64,000 nt of DNA from Eubacterium sulci ATCC 35585 (GTDB lineage Bacteria; Bacillota; Clostridia; Peptostreptococcales; Anaerovoracaceae), in assembly GCA_001189495.1 (NCBI GenBank), contig CP012068.1, forward strand, positions 62,001-126,000, read 5' to 3'. A model generated the notes under the pieces. It ran no database searches. It was not told where the DNA came from and worked only from the letters and a program-made list of their open reading frames with translations. The position numbers and the translations under genes are program-made. Below are positions 17,804-26,084 of the stretch, piece by piece. Position 1 is the stretch's first letter. Every line of letters begins with the position of its first letter.

Positions 17804-19248
17804 CACCAGAACAGCTTAAAAATTCTATCCTCCAACTTGCTATCCAAGGAAAACTAGTCAAGCAAAGAAAAGAAGAAGGAACTGGCGAAGAACTTTTTAA
17901 AGAAATACAAAAGGAAAAACAAAAGCTCATAGAAGAAGGAAAGCTTAAAAAACAAAAAGCACTCTCGGAAATCACAGAAGATGAAATCCCATTTGATATA
18001 CCGGAGACTTGGAAATGGGTAAGATTGGGGGAAATTGGAGATTGGGGTTCAGGCGCAACTCCTTCAAGAACTAATGCAGATTTCTATGGAGGAAATATTC
18101 CGTGGTTAAAAACAGGAGACTTAACAGATAGTTATATTTATGATGTCCCTGAATGTATTACAAAAATTGCACTAGAAAAAACATCTGTAAGATTAAACCC
18201 AAAAGGTTCGATTTTGATAGCGATGTACGGAGCCACTATAGGGAAATTAGGAATTTTAACCAAGGCTATGACAACTAATCAAGCTTGTTGTGCATGCATA
18301 GTTTTCCCTAGTGTTTATAACTTATATTTATTCTATTTTCTTTTAGCAAATAGAACTAGCTTTGTAAAGCAAGGAGAAGGTGGAGCACAGCCCAACATTT
18401 CAAAGGACAAAATTATAAATACACTTATACCCCTTCCACCACTTGCTGAGCAAACGCGTATTGTAGAGAAAATCGAAGAGCTTTTGCCACTTGTTGATAG
18501 CTATGAAAAGGCGTGGAAAAGATTAGAAGAACTAAACAAAAAATTTCCTCTTGATATGCAAAAATCAATCCTACAAGAAGCGATCCAAGGAAAACTAGTC
18601 AAGCAAAGAAAAGAAGAAGGAACTGGCGAAGAACTTTTTAAAGAAATACAAGAAGAAAAGCAAAAGCTAATCGCAGAAGGAAAGCTAAAAAAGCAAAAAA
18701 ACCTACCTGAAATCACAGAAGATGAAATCCCATTTGATATACCGGAGACTTGGAAATGGGTGAGATTGAGGGATATAGGATTTACTCAAACTGGAAATAC
18801 TCCATCAAAAACTCATAGTGAATATTTTGGTTCATATATACCATTTATAGGACCAGGAGATATAGATAACTCTATTATAAATTACTTAAATAAAGGATTA
18901 TCTAGCGAAGGATTGAAATTCGGAAGAATGGCTACAAAAAATTCTATATTGCAGGTATGTATCGGAGGAAGTATTGGTAAATGTTGTTTGATTGACAGAG
19001 ATGTTTGTTTCAATCAACAAATTAATGCCATTTATCCATCTATATCAGATAAGAAATTTGTTTTTCACCTATTAAATAGTCCTTATTTTAAAAACTTTAT
19101 GATTGATAATGCTGGAGGAACTGCTACACCTATAATTAATCGTACTGTCTGGGATTCAATCATTATCCCTCTCCCGCCACTTGCTGAGCAAAAGCGTATT
19201 GTAAAAAAAATCGAGGAACTTTTGCCTCTGTGTGAAAGACTTAAATAA
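17800..19248 (+). CDS. hsdS: Type I specificity subunit HsdS with two target-recognition domains
   Basis: The 482-residue protein reads DNA sequence for the restriction complex. It has two TRDs, each entered by IPETWKWVRL and left by IPLPPLAEQ(T/K)RIV, with coiled-coil spacers ELLPLVDSYEKAWKRL and, truncated, ELLPLCERLK at the end. Each TRD is preceded by a nearly identical ~60-residue segment (QGKLVKQRKEEGTGEELFKE...). The C-terminal spacer is short. There is no second hsdS or recombinase gene in the window, so phase-variable shuffling is possible only within this gene or with a copy elsewhere. Confidence 0.92.
   Translation: MTPEQLKNSILQLAIQGKLVKQRKEEGTGEELFKEIQKEKQKLIEEGKLKKQKALSEITEDEIPFDIPETWKWVRLGEIGDWGSGATPSRTNADFYGGNIPWLKTGDLTDSYIYDVPECITKIALEKTSVRLNPKGSILIAMYGATIGKLGILTKAMTTNQACCACIVFPSVYNLYLFYFLLANRTSFVKQGEGGAQPNISKDKIINTLIPLPPLAEQTRIVEKIEELLPLVDSYEKAWKRLEELNKKFPLDMQKSILQEAIQGKLVKQRKEEGTGEELFKEIQEEKQKLIAEGKLKKQKNLPEITEDEIPFDIPETWKWVRLRDIGFTQTGNTPSKTHSEYFGSYIPFIGPGDIDNSIINYLNKGLSSEGLKFGRMATKNSILQVCIGGSIGKCCLIDRDVCFNQQINAIYPSISDKKFVFHLLNSPYFKNFMIDNAGGTATPIINRTVWDSIIIPLPPLAEQKRIVKKIEELLPLCERLK
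17842..18020. repeat. hsdS internal direct repeat, copy 1 (copy 2 at 18583-18761)
   Basis: Two 179-bp segments 741 bases apart are nearly identical, including a perfectly conserved run of about 69 bases at the 5' end and about 50 at the 3' end; differences cluster in the middle third. Recombination between them would delete the first TRD in frame and leave a half-size specificity subunit. Confidence 0.85.
18583..18761. repeat. hsdS internal direct repeat, copy 2
   Basis: Second copy of the 179-bp repeat described at 17842-18020, encoding the segment ahead of TRD2. The equal length and in-frame spacing of both copies keep recombination products in frame. Confidence 0.85.
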
Positions 19249-19266
19249 CCTATGCAAAATAAATAT

Positions 19267-19307
19267 CGGCATAACTAGTACTTCTACTAATTATGCCGTT
19301 TTATTTA
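19267..19307 (+). terminator. Terminator of the hsd cassette
   Basis: CGGCATAA and TTATGCCG pair, extended by TAGT/ACTA, followed by TTTTATTT. It lies 19 bases after the hsdS stop. The copy at 20118-20149 has CGGTATAA/TTATACCG. Confidence 0.8.
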
Positions 19308-19369
19308 TAACAAATTAATTCCTTAAGTGAGACCTCTAATAAGGACTTTCTGTTTTAAGTTTATCCTTA

Positions 19370-19505
19370 CTAGTCGCGTGGCACAACTAGTATTCTTATT
19401 GCATTTAGCACTGCCAAAATCAAAACGCCTACATCGGCAAAGATTGCAAACCACATATTTGCTATTCCTAAAGCTCCAAGTATTAGGCATGCCACTTTGA
19501 TGCCA
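19370..19505 (-). pseudogene. Duplicated 3' end of a heavy-metal P-type ATPase gene
   Basis: The minus strand encodes the last ~40 residues of the ATPase (ILGALGIANMWFAIFADVGV... ending VVPRD) with an intact TAG stop. It differs from the full gene at 20222-22102 by a V-to-L change in that stretch, then breaks off after 19505, so it is a fragment without a start. It marks an ancient junction, probably left when DNA was inserted or exchanged next to the ATPase gene. Confidence 0.88.
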
Positions 19506-19799
19506 AAGCCTAAAAATGATATAATTAAACCGAAAAGAAGTGTCATCCACTTAGGGAAAAAAGAAAATATATCAAATTATGAGTTTACGAAGACTGCTCC
19601 AGCGCAAGATAAGCATGTAGTTGGCACAAATTCGTATAAAAACTTATCAGAGACAAAAGCATATCCTCCTTCATATTTGACGATCCCACAGCACAAAGTA
19701 CCAGAGCTAGTAACTAAATATGCAGGAAAGGGTGTTCATATAGTGCCGGATTATATTAAAAAGAAAAAAGGTATACGATATGGTGATAAAAGATTTTGA
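19497..19799 (+). pseudogene. Orphan polymorphic-toxin C-terminal domain remnant (Ntox50-like)
   Basis: A 100-codon frame whose first codons run through the antisense of the duplicated ATPase fragment has no ribosome site at its ATG. From about codon 35 it reads APAQDKHVVGTNSYKN, then SYLTIPQHKVPELVTKYAGK and GVHIVPDY. This resembles the C-terminal toxin-type domain (Ntox50) found at the ends of SPP1 gp7-like phage head proteins and polymorphic toxins, but it lacks the rest of the protein and ends early. I read it as a toxin tip left by an exchange. The Sm-like gene overlapping its end would be its natural partner. Confidence 0.5.
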
Positions 19800-20004
19800 A
19801 AAATATATTGATAAAAAGGTTTTGATTATGCTCGCTGACGGTAGGGAATTTGTTGGTGAACTTGATTCAATTGCTCCTGATTACGATACAGAGTCTGGGA
19901 AAGATGAGCTTGAATTATTTATTGAGGGGGCATATATGACAGTTCCTATCGACGAAGTAAAAAGTATTGATGCTCTTCATTGCTTTAATATCTCAAAAAT
20001 ATAG
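19780..20004 (+). CDS. Sm/LSm-fold small protein, possible immunity protein
   Basis: The 74-residue product reads as an Sm1-like strand set: KKVLIMLADGREFVGELDSI at about residues 12-31 gives the bent strands of the LSm fold with the conserved DGR-x-x-x-G-x-L turn, then LELFIEGAYMTVPIDEVKSI the remaining strands. The AAGG eight bases before the ATG supports translation. It overlaps the toxin-domain remnant by 20 bases. Small Sm-like proteins follow toxin-tipped genes in other Firmicutes as probable immunity factors (from memory, not checked), but an RNA-binding role is also possible. Confidence 0.55.
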   Translation: MVIKDFEKYIDKKVLIMLADGREFVGELDSIAPDYDTESGKDELELFIEGAYMTVPIDEVKSIDALHCFNISKI

Positions 20005-20103
20005 CGTTATTATAACATGAAATTGTGAAATTTTCTATCTCCCGTAACCAGCTATTATTCTATTGGCAGACTGTTTTAAAATTATACTAGTGTAGTCTAC
20101 ACA

Positions 20104-20357
20104 CAAAAAATAAACATCGGTATAACTAGTACTTCTACTAATTATACCGATTGATTTATAATGATTTAATTCCCCAAGCTAAACCTTTAATCAGTACCTT
20201 CTTATTTTAAGTTTATCCTTATCAGTCGCGTGGCACAACAAGTATCCTTATTGCATTTAGCACTGCCAAAATCAAAACGCCTACATCGGCAAAGATTGCA
20301 AACCACATATTTGCTATTCCTACAGCTCCAAGGATTAGGCAGGCTACTTTGATGCCT
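20104..20357. repeat. ~250-bp imperfect duplication, copy 2
   Basis: This copy contains the hairpin at 20118-20149 and the true 3' end of the ATPase gene. The gap 20005-20103 is AT-rich with no gene. Confidence 0.9.
20118..20149. terminator. Hairpin downstream of the metal ATPase gene
   Basis: CGGTATAA and TTATACCG pair as in the copy at 19267, but with both bases of one pair changed (C-G to T-A). The plus-strand T-run is weak (ATTGATTTA); on the minus strand it is followed by a short TTTTTTG-type run, so it may end the ATPase transcript. Confidence 0.6.
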
Positions 20358-22102
20358 ATGGCGAAAACTATGTTTTGCCTTACAATGCTCATGCACTTCT
20401 TTGATATTTTGATAGCTTTGGAAACCTTCCTTGGGTCGTCATCCATAAGTACAACGTCTGCTGCTTCAACGGCTGCATCTGACCCCATGGCTCCCATGGC
20501 GATTCCTATATCTGCACGTGATAGAACAGGTGCATCGTTTATTCCGTCTCCAACAAAGGCAACCGCATCCTTGCTTGATGACCTAGAAGCCATAAGCTCC
20601 TCTATCTTATCAACCTTGTCTCCCGGAAGAAGCTCACTATATACCTCGTCGATTCCAATGCTCTTTGCCACTTCATTTGCAGTGGTTCTATTGTCTCCTG
20701 TGAGCATTACAGTTTTTCTGATGCCTTCAGCTTTTAGCTTTGATATAGCATCAATTGTTTCTTCTTTTACTAGGTCAGAAACCACGATATATCCTGCATA
20801 TTTACCATCTATTGCAACATGAATTACTGTTCCTGGCTCAGTAACATCGTCGCATTCAAGCGATATGCTCTTCATCAGCTTTGCATTACCTGCGTAAACA
20901 TCAAATCCGTTAATTTTTGTTCTAATGCCATGTCCTGCAAGCTCCTCTGAATCCGAAACCTGACAGTCATCCTCTATATTCGCTGCATTTCTGAGGGCTA
21001 GCGCTACCGGATGCTTAGAGTACATTTCAGCGTGAGCTGCATAGTGAAGCAGTTCCTCTTCGCTCATGTCCTTTGCTACAACCTTTGATACTGCGAAGAC
21101 TCCCTTTGTTAGAGTTCCTGTCTTATCGAATACGACAGTCTTAATGTCCGCAAGCATCTCCATATAGTTTGAGCCTTTGATCAAAATTCCCTGCGAGCTA
21201 GCGGCTCCGATTCCACCGAAGAAGCTCAAAGGAATGCTGATAACTAGAGCACATGGACAGCTTATTACAAGGAATGTAAGTGCTCTATAAACCCAGACGC
21301 TCCATGCTGCTGGACTTCCCATCATCATCAAAACCACAGGTGGTAAAATTGCAAGCACTATGGCACTGAAAACTACTGCTGGAGTGTAGACTCTAGCAAA
21401 CTTAGTTATGAAGTTCTCAGATCTAGATTTTCTTGAGCTTGCATCCTCAACTAGCTCCATAATTCTTGCTACAGTTGAGTCACTGAACTCCTTAGTCGTC
21501 TTTATCTTAAGAACGCCGCTGGTATTGATACAACCGCTGATTACCTGATCACCAGCGCAGACATCCTGAAGCATGCTTTCGCCTGTCAGAGCACTAGTAT
21601 TTAGGCTTGATTCGCCTTCTACAACCACACCGTCGATAGGAACCTTCTCACCGGCTAAAACTGTTATCACCGTGCCGACCTCTACGTCCTCAGGGTCGAC
21701 CTGCTCGAGTGTATTGCCCACCTCTATATTTGCATACTCAGGCATGATATCTATCAAATCGCTGATGTTTCTACGGCTTTTGCCAACGGCATAGCTTTGG
21801 AAAAACTCACCAATCTGGTAAAACAGCATTACGGAAATCGCCTCGAGGTAGTCATCCCCATCGATGAATGCGATGATGAATGCTCCTATTGTCGCGATGG
21901 TCATCAAAAGATTCTCATCAAATGGCTGCCTGTTAATTACACCTTTGAAGGCCTTGATAACTACGTCATAGCTGACAATAATGTATGGCACCACATAGAG
22001 AACTAGCTTTATAATTCCACTTGCTGGAATAAAGTAGGCCGCTACGGTGAGCACTATCGATACTAAAATTCTTATCAAATTTTTCTTCTGTTTCTGATTC
22101 AT
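20222..22102 (-). CDS. Heavy-metal-translocating P1B-type ATPase (ZntA/CadA-like)
   Basis: The 626-residue protein pumps soft divalent metals out using ATP. Visible motifs are the actuator TGES at 173-176, membrane SCPCAL with the metal-binding CPC at 282-284, phosphorylation site DKTGT at 326-330, the nucleotide-domain GHGI, TGDN and GDGINDAP. The CPC with a late aspartate (IFADVGVLI) is the Zn/Cd/Pb/Co (P1B-2) pattern. It has no N-terminal HMA domain; a separate HMA gene lies 36 bases upstream. A divergent ArsR-type gene suggests metal induction. Confidence 0.92.
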   Translation of the reverse strand: MNQKQKKNLIRILVSIVLTVAAYFIPASGIIKLVLYVVPYIIVSYDVVIKAFKGVINRQPFDENLLMTIATIGAFIIAFIDGDDYLEAISVMLFYQIGEFFQSYAVGKSRRNISDLIDIMPEYANIEVGNTLEQVDPEDVEVGTVITVLAGEKVPIDGVVVEGESSLNTSALTGESMLQDVCAGDQVISGCINTSGVLKIKTTKEFSDSTVARIMELVEDASSRKSRSENFITKFARVYTPAVVFSAIVLAILPPVVLMMMGSPAAWSVWVYRALTFLVISCPCALVISIPLSFFGGIGAASSQGILIKGSNYMEMLADIKTVVFDKTGTLTKGVFAVSKVVAKDMSEEELLHYAAHAEMYSKHPVALALRNAANIEDDCQVSDSEELAGHGIRTKINGFDVYAGNAKLMKSISLECDDVTEPGTVIHVAIDGKYAGYIVVSDLVKEETIDAISKLKAEGIRKTVMLTGDNRTTANEVAKSIGIDEVYSELLPGDKVDKIEELMASRSSSKDAVAFVGDGINDAPVLSRADIGIAMGAMGSDAAVEAADVVLMDDDPRKVSKAIKISKKCMSIVRQNIVFAIGIKVACLILGAVGIANMWFAIFADVGVLILAVLNAIRILVVPRD

Positions 22103-22137
22103 AATTGGCCCTTTAGAATAATCTAATACTATCTGAT

Positions 22138-22356
22138 TTAAATGTAAACTTCGCAGTCACTCTCTACTTTTTTGCAGCTCTTTCTAACTTCTTGCATTAC
22201 AGCACTTTCGTCTGCACCATCTTCAAACTCAACCTTCATCTTTTGCATCATAAAGTTGATGTTTGCATCCTTAACTCCAGTTGTATTCTTAGTAACTTCT
22301 TCCATTTTGCTTGCACAGTTTGCACAATCCACTTCGATTTTGTATGTCTTTTTCAT
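22138..22356 (-). CDS. Heavy-metal-associated (HMA) domain protein
   Basis: This 72-residue protein is a single ferredoxin-like HMA domain with the metal-binding DCANCASKM (CxxC at residues 10 and 13) and ends in two further cysteines (SCKK, SDCEVY). It probably carries metal to the ATPase encoded just downstream, which lacks its own HMA domain. The ATG follows AAGGAGA. It is the first gene of the minus-strand operon. Confidence 0.9.
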   Translation of the reverse strand: MKKTYKIEVDCANCASKMEEVTKNTTGVKDANINFMMQKMKVEFEDGADESAVMQEVRKSCKKVESDCEVYI

Positions 22357-22450
22357 GGTATTTCTCCTTGTTTTATTAAGAGTTTATTTAATCATCATAT
22401 CTATTGTACCCAAGTTTTGTCTAATTTAACAGAGGAAATTTGATTTTTGC

Positions 22451-22479
22451 TTGAAAATTTTGTTCCATCTCTCTATACT
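22451..22479 (+). promoter_or_regulatory. Promoter of the ArsR-type regulator gene
   Basis: TTGAAA (22451-22456) and TATACT (22474-22479) are spaced by exactly 17 bases, 32 bases before the regulator's ATG. I could not identify a convincing inverted-repeat operator in the 155-bp divergent gap. Confidence 0.7.
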
Positions 22480-22511
22480 CATATTAACACCCTTAATTTA
22501 AGGAGGAAATC

Positions 22512-22925
22512 ATGAAACACGATGAAATCAAAATACCACACGACCACGGTCAGGATTACGAAAAGCTCCTAGAGCAAATGCCTGATTCAGATACAATCAA
22601 ATCCGTTTCTGATTTATTAAAGCAGCTCTGCGATCCAACAAGGCTTCGTATTTTCTGGCTTCTATGTCACTGTGAGGAGTGCGTTATAAATATCGCAGCC
22701 TTCATGGATATGAGTAGTCCCGCGGTTTCACACCATCTAAGACTTCTCAAGACAAGTGGGCTAATTGAGTCTAGACGAGATGGTAAAGAGATGTACTACA
22801 GCGCTGCAAAGACTGACGCAGCAAAATCTCTTCATCGCATAATCGAAAAGATTGCTCACTTAACCTGCCCTGGCTGTGAATTTCAGGAGCATCACGAGCA
22901 TCACGAAGATCACGAGGATTTATAG
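22512..22925 (+). CDS. ArsR/SmtB-family metal-responsive repressor (CadC/CmtR-like)
   Basis: The 137-residue protein has the winged-helix DPTRLRIFWLLCHCEECVIN, with cysteines in the alpha-3 position used by CadC/ArsR proteins to sense soft metals, recognition helix MSSPAVSHHLRLLKTSGLIE, wing RRDGKEMYYS, and a C-terminal CPGC plus a histidine-rich tail (HHEHHEDHED). It probably represses the divergent HMA-ATPase operon until zinc, cadmium or lead binds. AAGGAGG precedes the ATG. Confidence 0.9.
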   Translation: MKHDEIKIPHDHGQDYEKLLEQMPDSDTIKSVSDLLKQLCDPTRLRIFWLLCHCEECVINIAAFMDMSSPAVSHHLRLLKTSGLIESRRDGKEMYYSAAKTDAAKSLHRIIEKIAHLTCPGCEFQEHHEHHEDHEDL

Positions 22926-22987
22926 AGATTAGCGCTACGCCTTGATAATTCCTAGGCTTTGCGTGCGTAAATATAGTGAATATCAAA

Positions 22988-23024
22988 ACCGCTGACTACT
23001 TCTTGCATTCAGCGGCTTTTTATT
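22988..23024 (+). terminator. Terminator of the ArsR-type gene
   Basis: CCGCTGA and TCAGCGG pair around a 14-base loop and are followed by CTTTTTATTT. Confidence 0.85.
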
Positions 23025-23057
23025 TGTCTCATCGCCAAATGCCTAGCATCTGGTACT

Positions 23058-23546
23058 TTATATATTAATTTTTATCTCTCTGCCTGTGGATTTGTGCTCT
23101 ATGCACTTAACGCCTGAAGCCTTGAACATCAGCTTTGATGCCTTTGTTGCAGACTCATCTGCATACTTGTCGCTACCGTAGACAACGGTCTTGATTCCTG
23201 CCTGAATTATTGCCTTTGCGCACTCGTTACAAGGGAAGAGCGTAACGTATAGCTTTGCTCCCTCTAGACTTCCGCCTCTGTAGTTAAGTATCGCATTTAG
23301 CTCTGCGTGTGTCACATAGAGATATTTGATTCCAAGAGCATCATCTGAGCTTCTATCCCATGGAAACTCATCGTCTGAACAGCCCTTAGGAAAGCCGTTA
23401 TATCCCATAGATAGAATTTTATTGTCTTCGCTGACTATACACGCACCTACCTGAGTATTTGGATCCTTGCTCCTCATACCCGAAAGCGCTGCGACTCCCA
23501 TGAAATATTCATCCCAAGTTATGTAATCTGTTCTTTTCATCTTCAA
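23058..23546 (-). CDS. Deoxycytidylate (dCMP) deaminase
   Basis: The 162-residue enzyme converts dCMP to dUMP for dTTP synthesis. It has the cytidine-deaminase zinc site HAE (in [11 protein letters not shown], about residues 79-81) and PCNEC (about 107-111), and the [14 protein letters not shown] segment of dCMP deaminases including ComEB. Start has an SD-like AGGGAGA. It lies 78 bases after cbiK in the same direction, probably an independent housekeeping gene or operon end. Confidence 0.9.
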   Translation of the reverse strand: MKMKRTDYITWDEYFMGVAALSGMRSKDPNTQVGACIVSEDNKILSMGYNGFPKGCSDDEFPWDRSSDDALGIKYLYVTHAELNAILNYRGGSLEGAKLYVTLFPCNECAKAIIQAGIKTVVYGSDKYADESATKASKLMFKASGVKCIEHKSTGREIKINI

Positions 23547-23623
23547 TCTCCCTTATCAAAATCAATTCCTTTGATAAACTTTAATATGAACGCTGAGGAT
23601 TTTCAAGTGGAAATAGTAAAAAA

Positions 23624-24406
23624 CTATATATCAAAGGTTTCATCAGCTCTTCTCAGCAAAATATCTATTATCTGCTGATACTCGCCGAGTCCCTTGAGTA
23701 TGCACTCCACATCAAAGCCTGCATCTCTAATCATAATCTTGCAGGAATCCTCATCATCGCCACCGATATCGTTTAGCGCATGGTCTCCTGAAACGAATAG
23801 GAGAGGTACTAGCCAAACCTTGCGTGGCTTTAGTTCGCCAAGCTTTGATATTGCACGCTCGATGTCAAGTTCTCCCTCAATAGTTCCTACTATGAAGTTC
23901 TTGTGGCCGATGGAGCCTAGCTGATTTTCTAGCTTCAAATAAACGTCGTCGACCTCGTGGTCACTTCCATGTCCCATCAAAACAAGTGCATCTTCATCCT
24001 CAACAAAAGAGAAGATATCTGCAAGAGCAGCTCCTACCTCGACTAGTGAAGCCTCATCGTGAAGTAGAGCGTGACCTAGCTTTATGCTTGAGAAGTCATC
24101 CTTGCCAGCCTCTAACTGAGCTACGATTTTAGCATACTCTATACCTTCTAGGATATGTGATGGCTGTACTAGGATTTCATCAAAGCCGTCAGCCTTTATA
24201 GCTTCGAGCGCTTCGCTGACATTGTTTACCTTCATGTCATCACGTTTTAGGATTTTTCTCATAATCATTCCGCTAGTCCATGCTCTGTAAACAGGCGCAT
24301 TATCAAAGTGTTCTCCTAGAGTTTTCTCAAATCTTTCGATTGTTAGCTTGCGAGTTTCCTCATAAGAGGTTCCGAAGCTCACCGCCATGATTGCTCTTTT
24401 TGACAT
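23624..24406 (-). CDS. cbiK: Anaerobic sirohydrochlorin cobaltochelatase CbiK
   Basis: CbiK inserts Co(II) into sirohydrochlorin, the first committed step of the oxygen-independent B12 pathway. The 260-residue protein begins MSKRAIMAVSFGTSYEETRK as in the family, with metal-binding histidines in VLMGHGSDHEVDDVYLKLE and in PLLFVSGDHALNDIGGDDED. No signal peptide is present, so it acts in the cytoplasm. A longer frame starts at 24436, but the ATG at 24404-24406 follows GGAAG and avoids overlap. It comes after an ABC-2 exporter pair, whose link to cobalt is unclear. Confidence 0.92.
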   Translation of the reverse strand: MSKRAIMAVSFGTSYEETRKLTIERFEKTLGEHFDNAPVYRAWTSGMIMRKILKRDDMKVNNVSEALEAIKADGFDEILVQPSHILEGIEYAKIVAQLEAGKDDFSSIKLGHALLHDEASLVEVGAALADIFSFVEDEDALVLMGHGSDHEVDDVYLKLENQLGSIGHKNFIVGTIEGELDIERAISKLGELKPRKVWLVPLLFVSGDHALNDIGGDDEDSCKIMIRDAGFDVECILKGLGEYQQIIDILLRRADETFDI

Positions 24407-24435
24407 AATACTTCCTTTCTCTTGGGCAGTGCCCA

Positions 24436-25167
24436 CTATAGATTTTTCTTCTTATATATAAAGTTCATTGAAATAAGCGAGAATACGACAAGATATATCA
24501 CTAAAATTACCATTCCCCATGCATCAAAGCCTTCTCCGCGCGAGATAGACCTCAGCATTTCGCTCGCCTTAGAAAGTGGTAAAACTGAGACGAATTGTCT
24601 AAAGCCATTAGGCATATTATCGGTTGAAAAGAATGTGTTACAGAGGAATGACATCGGCACTATTATAAACGATGTATATCTTGGTGCATCTGTATAGCTC
24701 TTTGCCATAAATGAAAGCGTAAGTGCGATTGTGGCAAACACGGTTCCGTTTAAGAACATGACTAGAAGAGACCAGCCGTTCCAAACAAGTCCCGTTTTGA
24801 GTGGGAAGGTGAGAAGCAGAATCATTGCTGCCGAGTAGATACCGCGCAGACTTCCGCCAATTATCTGCCCCGTGATGAACTGCCAAAGCGGGGTAGGTGA
24901 GACCATTATTTGGTCAAGAGCCTTTTCGTAGAGCCTTTGGACGCTCATGTTTTGGGCAACAGCACCAAAACTTCCCGTCATCGTCGACATAGCCACAAGT
25001 CCTGGAATGAGGAAGTTAATGTAGGGCTCTCCATGTGAGGTGGTCTTTATTCCCATTCCAAAGACAATCAAATATAGAAGAGGGGAGATCATAGCTGAAA
25101 GCGTTATCTTATAGAAATCCCTCTTAAATTCTGCCCATTTTTCCCAAAGAACGGTAACTATACCCAT
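24436..25167 (-). CDS. ABC-2-type transporter permease
   Basis: The 243-residue protein has six membrane segments and the ABC-2 region QRLYEKALDQIMVSPTPLWQ at about residues 96-115, which contacts the ATPase, plus a final PLSKASEMLRSISRGEG element typical of the NodJ/DrrB-like family. It is co-oriented with the ATPase gene 35 bases upstream and cbiK 29 bases downstream. The exported compound is unknown. Confidence 0.85.
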   Translation of the reverse strand: MGIVTVLWEKWAEFKRDFYKITLSAMISPLLYLIVFGMGIKTTSHGEPYINFLIPGLVAMSTMTGSFGAVAQNMSVQRLYEKALDQIMVSPTPLWQFITGQIIGGSLRGIYSAAMILLLTFPLKTGLVWNGWSLLVMFLNGTVFATIALTLSFMAKSYTDAPRYTSFIIVPMSFLCNTFFSTDNMPNGFRQFVSVLPLSKASEMLRSISRGEGFDAWGMVILVIYLVVFSLISMNFIYKKKNL

Positions 25168-25202
25168 TTAAATCTCCATATCTCGATATCCGAGTTTGCA
25201 TC

Positions 25203-26045
25203 TTACTTTCTTCCGAGTCCTCTTCCGATTCTCTCGATAAATACATCTTCTAGCGTCGTTTCCCTCATGCTAGCCTTAGTGTCCGTACGGCTTAGATACT
25301 CAATTGCTCCGCTCTTTTCGGCAAAGTAACGACTTTTGATTTCCTCGTTAATTATCTCATCGATTGCATAGTTTCCAAGCTCGTCAATCAATGCCTGAGG
25401 CGTATCCACGGTGTCTAGTCTTCCCTTGTTTATCAAAGCGATTCTATCGCAGAGAGACTGCGCTTCCTCTATGTAGTGCGTCGTTAAGATGATGGTCATT
25501 TTGTTGCTGTTTATCTTTCTAAGCAAGTTCCACATCTGCCTTCTGGAAAAGGCATCCATGCCCGCAGTCGGCTCATCGAGCAAAAGAATCTCAGGCTCAA
25601 CCATCAAAGCCCTGCATATCATGAGTTTGCGCTTCATTCCGCCCGAAAGATGTCTTACAATCTTGTGCCTATACTCGAGAAGTCCTGTAAACTCAAGGAG
25701 CTCCTCCGTCTTTTGACGAATGAGCTTCCTAGGCATATAGTAGAGCCTGCCCTGATATTCCATGACCTCATCCATGGTCATGTCCTGCCTCATAGAATAT
25801 TCCTGAGTGATTACACTGAGTCTGCGCTTTTGCGCTAGATTGCGTCTTGTAAGTTCCTCTCCGTCTATGAGAATCTTGCCATCACTAGGCAAAAGAACAG
25901 TTGAAATCATACTAATGGTCGTGGTTTTACCTGCACCGTTAGGCCCAAGCAGTCCAAAGAACTCCCCTGTCTCTATCCTGAGATTGAGATTATCTACAGC
26001 TATATGATCGCCGAAGCGCTTTGTTAGATTACAAAGTTCTATCAT
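25203..26045 (-). CDS. ABC transporter ATPase (DrrA-like, for ABC-2 permease)
   Basis: The 280-residue ATPase has Walker A GPNGAGKTT at about residues 34-42, Q-loop VITQEYSMRQDMT, signature HLSGGMKRKLMICRAL, Walker B ILLLDEPTAGMD and switch TTHYIEEA. The C-terminus TTLEDVFIERIGRGLG is the DrrA/CcmA-type ending. GGAG lies 8 bases before its ATG. It would power the neighbouring permease as an exporter. Confidence 0.9.
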   Translation of the reverse strand: MIELCNLTKRFGDHIAVDNLNLRIETGEFFGLLGPNGAGKTTTISMISTVLLPSDGKILIDGEELTRRNLAQKRRLSVITQEYSMRQDMTMDEVMEYQGRLYYMPRKLIRQKTEELLEFTGLLEYRHKIVRHLSGGMKRKLMICRALMVEPEILLLDEPTAGMDAFSRRQMWNLLRKINSNKMTIILTTHYIEEAQSLCDRIALINKGRLDTVDTPQALIDELGNYAIDEIINEEIKSRYFAEKSGAIEYLSRTDTKASMRETTLEDVFIERIGRGLGRK

Positions 26046-26047
26046 AT

Positions 26048-26078
26048 TTGCATCTCCAAAAGTCTTTTATGATATAAT
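26048..26078 (+). promoter_or_regulatory. Promoter giving a near-leaderless transcript
   Basis: TATAAT at 26073-26078 with TTGCAT at 26048-26053 (19-base spacer) puts the expected transcription start at or next to the ATG at 26085. No Shine-Dalgarno sequence precedes that ATG. Confidence 0.45.
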
Positions 26079-26084
26079 CATCAT

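Larger units (their letters stand above)
19254..19505. repeat. ~250-bp imperfect duplication, copy 1 (copy 2 at 20104-20357)
   Basis: The DNA after hsdS repeats the DNA around the 3' end of the metal ATPase gene about 850 bases away: hairpin terminator, spacer and last 44 codons all match in the same orientation. Identity is high in the coding part and lower in the spacer. The copies bracket the two small genes at 19497-20004. Confidence 0.9.

Noticed and set aside
22861-22925. Short histidine-glutamate repeat at the end of the ArsR-type gene considered as a mobile or slippage repeat
   Set aside because: It stays in frame and fits a metal-binding tail of a metal sensor.
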